DNA from: an uncultured Gammaproteobacteria bacterium
Lineage (GTDB): Bacteria > Pseudomonadota > Gammaproteobacteria > Arenicellales > JAANXG01
Reading direction: 5' to 3'
Length of the DNA stretch: 64,000 bases
Assembly (NCBI GenBank): GCA_947259705.1
Contig: CAMYNL010000008.1
Span: forward strand, 1-64,000
Part shown: positions 1-7,286 of the stretch, in pieces
Position numbering within the stretch: position 1 is the stretch's first letter
Layout: every line of letters begins with the position of its first letter
Notes under the pieces: generated by a model
What the model saw: only the letters and a program-made list of their open reading frames with translations
What the model was told of the DNA's origin: nothing
Database searches by the model: none
Made by a program: the position numbers and the translations under genes

Positions 1-104
1 AGACTCAGTGTGCGAAGATTAATGATTTCGAATGGCAATCGCATTGCCGTGGTTTGGTCCAACTTCCAATCGCTGCATGAACGCTAAATCGACACCGACC
101 GGTA

Positions 105-1499
105 TCACGGCCACAGCTTGGTGCCGGGATAGAACTGCGACCAGGCGAACCAGAAGGCTTGGTGCCCTCCCAGGTCGTTACCCTCGGCATCGACCACCCG
201 GACGCCACCGCCGTCGAGGACGAGGTGGAGATTCTCGAAGACGATCGCCTCGCCCCGCTTTAGGGCCGAGTTAGCACTACGAACATGAAAAGCCACCGGG
301 ACTCCGGTTGGCGTGACGACGCCTAGCACATCCTCGTGCACTGGCAATCTCGAGTCCACATCGCCTATCGGAAAGATCGGGCCATTGGCATCGCGAGTGT
401 TGCGAAAATCGAAATCGCGGCCAAGGGCCAGCGCCTCAACCAGAACCGTCGTTTCCGGATGCGCCGCCTTCCATTCACCCCACGTCGTCGTGACGACGCT
501 GGTTTGCCGCAACGTGATGCCTTTTTCGGCGAGCGGGCCGGTGACCGCGTTTCCCTTGAATGTATCAAACACCGAAAACGTATTGATGTCATACATCACT
601 TTGTTGGAGCGGATCAGCAATCCAGACGTGCGAAGCACTGGACGTGCGACACCCTCAGGAACCTCATCGGTGAAGTACGCTTGGGCCGCGCCACACAGCG
701 TGCAGTACGGAATCCCGAGCTGGCGTCCACCTAGGGTGTCATTGACCATCTCCCGTACTTCCATGATTCGACGCGGATATGCTCTGAATTCCCCATTTAC
801 ACCAATCCCAAAAACCACGTCATCGTCTTTCAACCAGCGTGCATCGGGCGCACTGCTGACCGATGGATTGTCGGCAGCGGGGATGCAGTTGCATGGGTCA
901 TCGGTGGAGCCATAGGGTCGGTCATCGATCAGCACACCGCCCCAGCTCACATGGCGCCAATCGATTTGACCCGGGACGAACAGTCGCTCCCATCCGGGAA
1001 CGATGATTGTATAGATCCGTTTCTTTACGTCCAAGTAACCGGGGGGCGGAGGGATATCCCAAGCGATGAGGTGGTCGGTCAGGTCGCTCCATGCCCCGCG
1101 GACATTGATACTGGTTCCAATCAACTCGCTCGCAATGGTGGAGAGAAAAAGCGTAAGCTCCGGGTCGGAAACAATTCGCATGAAGTCGCTGATGATCCAG
1201 GCCACCCGCGGGTCACCGGAGCGGGCGATCACCTGCATCGCATCGTGTTGCACTTTGCCCCAATGACGATCGGTGAGATTCTCGCCGAAGGCGGTTTCTA
1301 TGGCGCCAGCCAACTCTGGGGATAACGGTCCAGTTGGCACAGTGGGCGGCTCGACGAAGAGCTTGACCGCCCCTCTCTGCACCGAGCTCGTCGAGTCGGT
1401 TCTATTCTCAGTGTTGGCCGATTGTCCGAAGGCGCTGTCGACGATACCGATCAAGAACGAGGTAAATATCAGGAGGGCGAAACAACTTCGGATTAGCAT
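105..1499 (-). CDS. DUF3179 domain exported protein
   Basis: 464-residue protein with an N-terminal hydrophobic signal peptide (about residues 1-26, ending in a SAFGQ-like cleavage site). The central and C-terminal part matches the DUF3179 family: a conserved block around VFGIGVNGEFRAYPRR, then GIPYCTLCGAAQAYF with a CxxC pair. The protein is probably periplasmic or surface-located. The family has no established activity, though the CxxC and His residues suggest metal or redox chemistry; that is inference. The ATG start at 1499 is followed directly by the signal peptide. It stands alone on the minus strand, next to an IS91-type remnant, in the accessory block left of the tRNA-Leu gene. Full-length appearance, no frameshift seen. 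Confidence 0.85.
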   Translation of the reverse strand: MLIRSCFALLIFTSFLIGIVDSAFGQSANTENRTDSTSSVQRGAVKLFVEPPTVPTGPLSPELAGAIETAFGENLTDRHWGKVQHDAMQVIARSGDPRVAWIISDFMRIVSDPELTLFLSTIASELIGTSINVRGAWSDLTDHLIAWDIPPPPGYLDVKKRIYTIIVPGWERLFVPGQIDWRHVSWGGVLIDDRPYGSTDDPCNCIPAADNPSVSSAPDARWLKDDDVVFGIGVNGEFRAYPRRIMEVREMVNDTLGGRQLGIPYCTLCGAAQAYFTDEVPEGVARPVLRTSGLLIRSNKVMYDINTFSVFDTFKGNAVTGPLAEKGITLRQTSVVTTTWGEWKAAHPETTVLVEALALGRDFDFRNTRDANGPIFPIGDVDSRLPVHEDVLGVVTPTGVPVAFHVRSANSALKRGEAIVFENLHLVLDGGGVRVVDAEGNDLGGHQAFWFAWSQFYPGTKLWP

Positions 1500-1554
1500 C
1501 GACTTTTCCTACACGGTTCACGATGGTACTTCGACCACCACCCCCGGCATCAGT

Positions 1555-1924
1555 TTCACCCAACTCATCGAGCGCATGCGTGCTTGGCGCCACACCGGAT
1601 TCTCCACCCACAACGGCGTGCAGCTGCGCGCCCAGGATGCCGATGATCGCAGGCAACTGACCCGATACATGATCCGCCCGCCGCTGGCGCTGGAGAAGAT
1701 GCAGTATGTCGAGACCAGCGGCACGGTGAGCTACCGGGCCAAGATTCACGCGACCCTGAAACGGAACATCCAGGTACTTCCCGGGGCGGAGTGGCTGAAG
1801 CTTCTGATTCAGCACATCCCGGACAAGCATGAACACACGGTCCGTTACTACGGCGCCTACAACAGTCGGCATCACGCCAAGCACGTCAGTGTCCGGCTCC
1901 GTGATCTCCAGCGCGGGTTGTTCC
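1555..1924 (+). pseudogene. IS91/ISCR-family transposase remnant (C-terminal part)
   Basis: One plus-strand frame reads AWRHTGFSTHNGVQ, then a segment like LTRYMIRPPLALEKMQY, then LLIQHIPDKHEHTVRYYGAYN. These are the typical C-terminal blocks of IS91/ISCR Y2 (HUH-type) transposases: the HSGFSVHNGV motif, the ARYI.R..FS..KM motif and the HIPD....VRYYG motif. The N-terminal zinc-binding and HUH parts are missing. The frame runs in from unrelated antisense sequence of the DUF3179 gene and ends soon after the last block. No ori/ter ends of the element were found. It is a dead fragment marking past transposition. Confidence 0.7.
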
Positions 1925-1931
1925 GAAGTGC

Positions 1932-2304
1932 TTGGCGTACCGCAGCGCCAGGGCCGCCTGGGCCAGGCTGACTTATGGCGCGTACTATGTAGCCGATGTC
2001 CGCTTCCTGGAACAAAACACTTCGATTGCGAAAATCGCTAATGGCAGGAGTTGGCTGAACCCGGAGCTTCGCTGCAGTGCCGCAAAAACCTGCTCTCACA
2101 GGGGGTGCTAAATGTCGGCTCCCGACCCATTTATCCGGTCATTCAGATTATTTGCTGATACAGTTCACGAGACTGGAGTAAATGATTAACAGGGACAGAG
2201 ACTGGGATGTCCTCAGCAACGGCCAGGAAATCCAATTGGGTGATTACCTGAACGGCATATACAGTCGCATCTTTTTCAGCGATAACACTGACGCACAGGG
2301 TTAG
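1932..2304 (+). other. chain of three tiny ORFs, possible decayed gene
   Basis: Three short plus-strand reading frames follow each other almost without gaps. The first is a 59-codon frame from a TTG at 1932 to TAA at 2109-2111, containing YGAYYVADVRFLEQNTS. The second is a 25-codon ORF (2112-2189). The third is a 40-codon ORF (2182-2304), starting MINRDRDWDVLSNGQE, with a GGAG six bases before its ATG. Residue composition looks protein-like (Tyr, Asp, Asn and aromatic residues), unlike the Arg-rich shadows elsewhere. I do not recognise the family. It may be a decayed gene with frameshifts or unrelated short frames. Confidence 0.25.
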
Positions 2305-2315
2305 TCAGAGGAGGT

Positions 2316-2335
2316 AAAGGGGGTCAGTACCCTTT
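2316..2335. repeat. small inverted repeat, REP-like
   Basis: AAAGGG (2316-2321) and CCCTTT (2330-2335) flank GGTCAGTA. The motif resembles the GGGTCAG-type palindromes scattered by REP-associated transposases. Only one copy was noticed here, so it may equally be an isolated palindrome. Confidence 0.3.
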
Positions 2336-2459
2336 TAAGTTTTCCGCCATGCCAAGGCGTATGCCGGACCCGGAATGTCGCCAGAGAAGAATCTGCCTTA
2401 ATATTTTGGTTGCGGGCGGTCAGCTCAGAACGCGGATGCCGATGGCTCGGTCGTTGGCC

Positions 2460-2870
2460 CTACAAAAAGACGGCGTTGAAGATGCCGCCCAGATGAGTAA
2501 ACAGCCAAATCACTACGATAACCCGCCCGTAGTACTTGTGATTTCGGTTGAGGTGAGTGTTTCGATAATTTCCCTTCGATCTTACTCTGCTGACTATTAA
2601 ACAAGTTGCTCCGACCAGCGGGATCAAACCAATGGTCCCGTGAACTGCCATCCAGATGACGTGCTCCTTGGGAAAGGGGATGGCCGCGGCATCACCGTAG
2701 CGCTGGGTGAAGAGATAGCTGGCGACAAACACCCAGGCGCCAAGGGTCAGTAAAATCATCAAAGTTTTATGGACACGAATTTTTCCTGTTCTTGCCAACC
2801 GCCACGAGAAGACCAGCAGGACGATAGCGGCGACTGCCCATATCGTTGAGATCGCGAGGAAAAGTGACAT
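2460..2870 (-). CDS. DUF420-type membrane protein
   Basis: 136-residue membrane protein with four hydrophobic segments (about residues 5-25, 38-58, 72-95 and 115-133). Conserved features include a His after the first helix (RVHKTLM), HVIWMAVHG in the third and RNHKYYGRVIVVIWLFTHLGG near the end. This His-rich four-helix pattern is that of the DUF420 family, whose members in other bacteria (CtaM) are linked to assembly of haem-copper oxidases. No oxidase gene lies nearby, so the role here is open. The ATG at 2870 opens directly into the first helix. It is flanked by degraded sequence and seems to be a single-gene unit. Confidence 0.75.
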   Translation of the reverse strand: MSLFLAISTIWAVAAIVLLVFSWRLARTGKIRVHKTLMILLTLGAWVFVASYLFTQRYGDAAAIPFPKEHVIWMAVHGTIGLIPLVGATCLIVSRVRSKGNYRNTHLNRNHKYYGRVIVVIWLFTHLGGIFNAVFL

Positions 2871-3608
2871 GCGTGGAAAATCGACTTTGTTTATCGAACG
2901 AAAACGGCCTGTGAAGCACCCTAAGATTTTGCCGAATGTATAGGGAGAATAACCGCTATGCCGTTCGCTGGCAAAGTGATCACGAGGTTCGCAGTTGGTA
3001 CGCTGGCCGAGTTGACAGGGTCATGTCAGGTGTTTACGGCTTTCTTCTCTCCCTCAAAACCTGGCAAGTTGATTTGGGGGGGCTGTTCAATCCCTCGACC
3101 CAATTGCCTTTCAACAGACCGAGGAGAACAAGACCGTAACTGACGAAGAGAGTTGATCAAAACTTTCTCGGCAGCGAGGTGATGCGCTACGTGACTTGTA
3201 GATAAACCGAAAGACGGCTTAGAGTATGGAGGAGCCCGTCGTGCCTCTTACCGCGAGTGTCTGGAGTTGGCCGTTCTGAGACGCCCAGAATGCTCGCACG
3301 ACTGTCTGGTGATAATTTGTTCCCAGACAAATACTACTACTCCACTTTTGTGATCAGGTCTGAGTTGGAGAGATGAACTACCCGATCAGGGGGTGACCTC
3401 TGTAGGTGGTTGCTTGCGATGACTTGTTTCGGCATACCGATTTCGCCAGACGACAGTGGTCAAGTAGGCTTGATCTCGGTTCCCGGTAGGTGGATGATGA
3501 CTATCCGGCGCCTCAGCGGCCAAATTACCTGAGCGGCAAACTGGGATATCCTGTCCCTTGAAGTGGCACATTCTATATCGTCACGTTCCCCGGCTATGGA
3601 GATGAGAA
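2871..3608. other. gene-poor gap
   Basis: About 740 bases between the DUF420 gene and the next plus-strand gene. Short frames exist on both strands (for example 2958-3143 plus, 61 codons, behind a GGGAGA sequence), but none resembles a known protein. No RNA gene, transposon end or convincing terminator was seen. Base composition is lower in GC than the housekeeping parts of the window. Confidence 0.5.
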
Positions 3609-4079
3609 ATGACGACAAGACGCGATGCAGTAAAGAAAATTACCGGTATTAGCCTTGCCAGTTGGGTCACTCCGGTAGTTCAGTCGGTATCCTTGCCGGC
3701 TCATGCCCAGGCCAGTCCGGCGCTTCCCTCCATTGTGGATGTTCTCTTGGAGATATCCACTCTGACTATTGGTGGTCCGTCGGTTCCCTATGCAGCCACG
3801 CTGTTGAATCCCGGGACTGGTGATCTTTCGGTGGTAGTGTTGCAGGCGTTTATCCAGCAACCCGGTGCGAGTCGAGCGGCCGGTGGGTTTCAGGTCACTT
3901 GCGGAGGTGCGCCCGGAGTCTTACCGTCCGGAATATGCAACACTAACTTCACGCTGATTGCTTCGAATGCAACCACGGGCTCTGGAACATTGGTTGCTGG
4001 AGCCGCAACCGCAGTTTTCGAACTGAGACTCAACGGCGGAGTTGTCGATACATTCAGTATTCCCGTAACGCTGGTGTAA
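3609..4079 (+). CDS. small exported protein with Tat-like leader, unknown function
   Basis: 156 residues. The N-terminus MTTRRDAVKK contains a twin Arg followed by a moderately hydrophobic stretch and the block WVTPVVQSVSLPAHAQASP. I recall W.xPVV.SV.LPAHAQ-type leaders from other short proteobacterial exported proteins. The mature part is beta-rich, with two Cys (in TCGGAPG and ICNTN), and looks like a small beta-sandwich. It ends in alternating hydrophobic residues (FSIPVTLV). The start is supported by GAGATGAGAA just upstream. It has no operon partner: an intergenic gap and an IS30 remnant follow. Function unknown. Whether it truly uses the Tat route is inference from the RR pair only. Confidence 0.65.
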   Translation: MTTRRDAVKKITGISLASWVTPVVQSVSLPAHAQASPALPSIVDVLLEISTLTIGGPSVPYAATLLNPGTGDLSVVVLQAFIQQPGASRAAGGFQVTCGGAPGVLPSGICNTNFTLIASNATTGSGTLVAGAATAVFELRLNGGVVDTFSIPVTLV

Positions 4080-4412
4080 CGGCCTAGGGCGTGAGTTTCG
4101 TGGAACAGTTTGGGGTACTATCGTCATAGCAGCTGTGCGCCCTCGGCACTTTTTGCGTTGGGAGTTCGGTGGATCGTCGCGACGACGATCAAACGCGATT
4201 CCAAAGCACTGCTGACTGTTCCCCGCAACCTGGACCAAACAGGTTGATTGATTAAGGGAGGGTTTTTGGTCCATCGTAGGTGCTGGAGGGTATGCGATGA
4301 GAAGTTTGCACCCGGCTCCTAAACTGTGATACGTGGTACCTTTACCGGACACAGTATCAGGACACATCGCGCCTACCCGAAGTCCCGTCATATCCGATTT
4401 GACTGTTCTCGA
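4080..4412. other. intergenic gap with two perfect inverted repeats
   Basis: No coding frame is convincing. Two dyads are visible. GATCGTCG-CGA-CGACGATC at 4172-4190 has 8-base arms and a 3-base centre. CAACCTG-GACCAAA-CAGGTTG at 4226-4246 has 7-base arms. The second is followed some 20 bases on by a T-run, so it could form part of a weak terminator for the preceding gene. The first looks more like a protein-binding palindrome. Confidence 0.45.
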
Positions 4413-4413
4413 C

Positions 4414-4439
4414 TGCGGATTCAACCGATCGACGCAACA
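4414..4439. repeat. IS30-type terminal inverted repeat (one end)
   Basis: The sequence containing GATTCAACCGATCGACGCAA resembles the ends of IS30-family elements, which read ATTCAA..GGTCAACGCAAC. It overlaps the stop codon of the adjacent IS30 transposase fragment, as in intact IS30 elements. No matching opposite end was found. Confidence 0.5.
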
Positions 4440-4690
4440 TATTGGTTAAATCGTTCAGCTGGTGTTTCGTAGTCTAGCGTTTTTCTCGGTCGTTGTTTTA
4501 GCCGTCGAGCGACCGCATTGAGTTTGGCCTGTGAATAGACCGAAAGATCCGTTCCCTTCGGGAAGTACTGTCTCAGCAGTCCGTTGGTGTTCTCGTTGGA
4601 ACCACGCTGCCAAGGGTTATGTGGATCACAGAAGTAGACCTTGATGTCGGTTGCCAAGGTGAAGCGCTTGTGGTCAGCCCTGCCACACGC
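4421..4690 (-). pseudogene. IS30-family transposase, C-terminal fragment
   Basis: Reading the minus strand from about 4690 gives [20 protein letters not shown], then [21 protein letters not shown], ending at TGA 4421-4423. These are the last blocks of IS30 transposases: the catalytic core's final Glu lies in the NENTNG motif, followed by the ..[10 protein letters not shown]......LN.RPRKTL tail. Everything upstream, including the helix-turn-helix and the first two catalytic Asp residues, is missing. The frame runs out where the LPD29 gene begins on the other strand. The right end (terminal repeat) is retained, so only the left part of the element was lost. Confidence 0.85.
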
Positions 4691-4705
4691 CGAAAAGGTG
4701 TAACT

Positions 4706-5392
4706 ATGAGTTGTGAGCTCACCGTTGTGGAGAAGGCGAAGCTGGCTCGCGCCGCACTAGAAAAACAATTCCCCGGCGTCAAGTTTTCCGTGCGCAGCGA
4801 ACACAACGTAAGGCTCTGTTTGCCGCGATTTTATATAAAGTGGGCGGACGGCCCCACGAAAGGGATGGTCTGCTTGGTGGAAAACACTCTGGAGAACGCG
4901 GAGCCGCACTGCAATGTTAGTTGCTATCGCGATGAAAGCGACGAGTTGACGCGCCGGGTCATTGCTCAAGTGGTCGAGGAGCAAGGCATCGACAGAGACC
5001 CCGAGGACCTTTTTACGCTGCGTAAGCAAGGCAAACTGTGGGGCGACCCTGTCTTGGGTACCATCAATGAGGCCCTCTCCACGACATCAACGATTGCGCC
5101 GCTACCCCTGGACGCTGTCGGAATATGCTACGACTATGGGTGTTCCGACGTCCTCATCGCTGGCGGTACCACTGGCCATGGTCTGGACAATCCCTACATG
5201 ATCGACGATGACCGTTTGCGTCAGGAAGGACCACACGAGTGGATCATGCGCTTGGCGGATAAGGGGTGGTTTCATGATGACTACGACGCCGCCCGCCGGG
5301 TCGCCACCGCGCTGTTTTATCACGCGTTAGGTAGCGATTATGACTACAGACTAGTCGATGCCGCCGTTGAGGGCCTAACACAACGGTCATAG
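4706..5392 (+). CDS. LPD29 domain protein
   Basis: 228 residues from the ATG at 4706. The frame is open upstream, but that part is antisense to the IS30 fragment, and the protein proper begins [20 protein letters not shown]. The N-terminal block [19 protein letters not shown] is characteristic of LPD29 (large polyvalent protein-associated domain 29), usually found on plasmids, phages and integrative elements. The rest (about residues 90-228) has no recognised domain; it is acidic and rich in Asp and Tyr, with a motif [15 protein letters not shown]. It lies 107 bases upstream of the serine recombinase in the same direction. Both are probably cargo of one mobile element. Molecular role unknown. 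Confidence 0.65.
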   Translation: MSCELTVVEKAKLARAALEKQFPGVKFSVRSEHNVRLCLPRFYIKWADGPTKGMVCLVENTLENAEPHCNVSCYRDESDELTRRVIAQVVEEQGIDRDPEDLFTLRKQGKLWGDPVLGTINEALSTTSTIAPLPLDAVGICYDYGCSDVLIAGGTTGHGLDNPYMIDDDRLRQEGPHEWIMRLADKGWFHDDYDAARRVATALFYHALGSDYDYRLVDAAVEGLTQRS

Positions 5393-5499
5393 GCATACGC
5401 GCTAAATTCGACCGCCTGCGCCGCGATCTGGGGCGGGCAAGGGCTAGGCATGGGTGATTGCGGGGGGGTAGACTTGATGCTGAAATTGAGGGCGAAACG

Positions 5500-7158
5500 A
5501 TGAAAGCGGCTATTTACGTCAGAAAGTCCAACGACGATTCCGACCGCAGCGACGACAACCGCAGTACCACGCGGCAGATCGAACGTGCGCGGGCCTATGC
5601 CGAGGCTAAGCACTGGCAGGTGTCTGATGATCACATTTTTGTCGATGACGGCATATCCGGCGCCGAGTTCAAGGAGCGTGCCGGGTTGATCAAGCTCATG
5701 GCGCATCTCAAGGAGTTCGATGTCATCGTCATGTCGGAAATCAGCAGGCTCGGCCGTGACATGGTCCGCAATGCGGTGGTCATCGATGACATCACAGCGG
5801 CTGGCGTGCGTATCTTCTACTACCTGACCGACCGCGAGGAAGTCGCCGACACTCCGGAGCAGCGTCTAATGGTGACGCTGAATTCGTTCGCGGCCGAGAT
5901 GGAACGCGCCAAGTGCGCGGAACGTACCCGGGACGCATTGTCGCGGAAGGCGGAGAAGGGCTATAGCACGGGCGGGCGTTGCTATGGTTACAACGCAGTC
6001 CGGATTGATGGTTCGCATACCGATTGGGCGATCAATGAAGGCGAAGCGACCGTCGTGCGGCAGATATATAAGATGTACGCCGATGGCCACGGGCACGCGG
6101 TAATCGCTAAGACCTTGAATGGCGACCCGAGATACCGCGAACTAAACGACCAATACTTCGACGGTCAGACGCCGCCGCCCCCGGCATCACGTCGATCCTC
6201 CGGACATTGGCCGTCGTCATCGATCCGGGCGATGCTGCACCGAAAGCGGTATGCCGGGGTCCTGGAATACGGCCAAACTAAGAAGGTTTGTTCAGGCGGA
6301 TCGGCGAAGAAACGCGCACGCGGGACCAAGGTGCTCACCATAGAACGGCCGGACCTGCGCATCATTGAACCCCATCTGTGGCGGCGGGTGCAGGACCGAT
6401 TGGCTGCCGCACGCGCAAACTACATCCGTGAAAACGGCGGTGACCTGGGGGGATGCCCTACGTCTGGCCAGCCTGCGAAATACCTTCTGAGCGGCCTCGG
6501 GGAATGCGCGGTATGCGGTGGCAATATGGCCGTCGTCGGTGGACAGCGGCACAGACATTACTATTATGGATGCTTCCGTCACCAGAACCGGGGCCTGACA
6601 GCTTGTATCAATAATCACCGTGAAAAGCTGTCGGTGATGGATGAAGCCGTGGTCGGTGCGATTCAGCAAAGTGTGCTGACTCCCGAAGCGGTGGACCTCA
6701 TTGTCGAGGAAGCGGCTCGACTAGTGGAGGCAAAACAGAAAGAAACCCCGACCTACTACAAGAAGCTGGAACGGGAACTACGCGACATTCAGATCGAGTT
6801 GACCCGCTTCATGACCTTGATCGCCACGGGCAAAGCGCCGGAACGGGTCCTGGTGGAAATCCACGCCCGCGAGGACCGTATCAAGGAGTTGGAGAACGAA
6901 CTCACCGCGTACCAGACGCGAACTGTCACTGAATTGGATCAGCGGCGCTTGCGCAAGGTGCTACGGGAACGCGCCGGTCGGTTCAACGACCTCATGCACA
7001 GCGACGTACCCAAAGCGCGACAGGCACTGAATAAGTTGCTCGATGGCAGGATCGTCTTTACGCCGATGGTGAGCAACGGCAGGAAGAGTTACAAATTTGC
7101 GGGGAGGACGAAGGTGGGGACGTTGTTATATATGCATGGTACCGAGGAGAGGACTTGA
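5500..7158 (+). CDS. large serine recombinase (site-specific integrase)
   Basis: 552 residues from the ATG at 5500. An in-frame ATG at 5458 would add 14 residues absent from the family. Domains: resolvase catalytic domain at residues 1-150 (IYVRKSN with the nucleophilic Ser, then SRLGRD), recombinase DNA-binding domain at about 155-290 (RCYGYNAV), zinc-ribbon with CAVCGG and YGCFRH at about 330-375, and a charged coiled coil at about 415-480. It catalyses integration or excision of a mobile element by paired double-strand breaks and rotation. Its last seven codons (GTEERT and stop) are the antisense of the acceptor and T arm of tRNA-Leu, so the gene abuts the probable attachment site. It is the likely integrase of the 1-7 kb block. 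Confidence 0.92.
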   Translation: MKAAIYVRKSNDDSDRSDDNRSTTRQIERARAYAEAKHWQVSDDHIFVDDGISGAEFKERAGLIKLMAHLKEFDVIVMSEISRLGRDMVRNAVVIDDITAAGVRIFYYLTDREEVADTPEQRLMVTLNSFAAEMERAKCAERTRDALSRKAEKGYSTGGRCYGYNAVRIDGSHTDWAINEGEATVVRQIYKMYADGHGHAVIAKTLNGDPRYRELNDQYFDGQTPPPPASRRSSGHWPSSSIRAMLHRKRYAGVLEYGQTKKVCSGGSAKKRARGTKVLTIERPDLRIIEPHLWRRVQDRLAAARANYIRENGGDLGGCPTSGQPAKYLLSGLGECAVCGGNMAVVGGQRHRHYYYGCFRHQNRGLTACINNHREKLSVMDEAVVGAIQQSVLTPEAVDLIVEEAARLVEAKQKETPTYYKKLERELRDIQIELTRFMTLIATGKAPERVLVEIHAREDRIKELENELTAYQTRTVTELDQRRLRKVLRERAGRFNDLMHSDVPKARQALNKLLDGRIVFTPMVSNGRKSYKFAGRTKVGTLLYMHGTEERT

Positions 7159-7223
7159 ACCTCCACGGGGTTACCCCCACTAGCACCTGAAGCTAGCGCG
7201 TCTACCAATTCCGCCACCTCGGC
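7137..7223 (-). tRNA. tRNA-Leu (anticodon CAG)
   Basis: Cloverleaf on the minus strand: acceptor GCCGAGG at 7223-7217, anticodon loop CTTCAGG in the CTAG-closed stem giving anticodon CAG, long variable arm GTGGGGGTAACCCCGT, T loop TTCAAGT and a genomically encoded CCA at 7139-7137. The first acceptor pair is G1-U72, because the 3' strand ends GGTACCA where GGCACCA would be usual. This is notable because that end is the presumed recombination junction with the serine recombinase gene, whose stop codon lies inside the tRNA. Confidence 0.97.
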
Positions 7224-7286
7224 ACGTTTCACGGCGCGATAAACCCGGCCGTAGACGGCGCGCAACTCTACCTAGCAGTCAATTGT

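Noticed and set aside
2958-3143. 61-codon plus-strand ORF with a GGGAGA upstream
   Set aside because: No similarity to known proteins and no operon context; not enough to call a gene.
1-5400. Left copy of the tRNA-Leu attachment sequence
   Set aside because: I looked for TGGTACCGAGG on the plus strand and found only partial matches (for example near 4334 and 5057), so the other end is not claimed.
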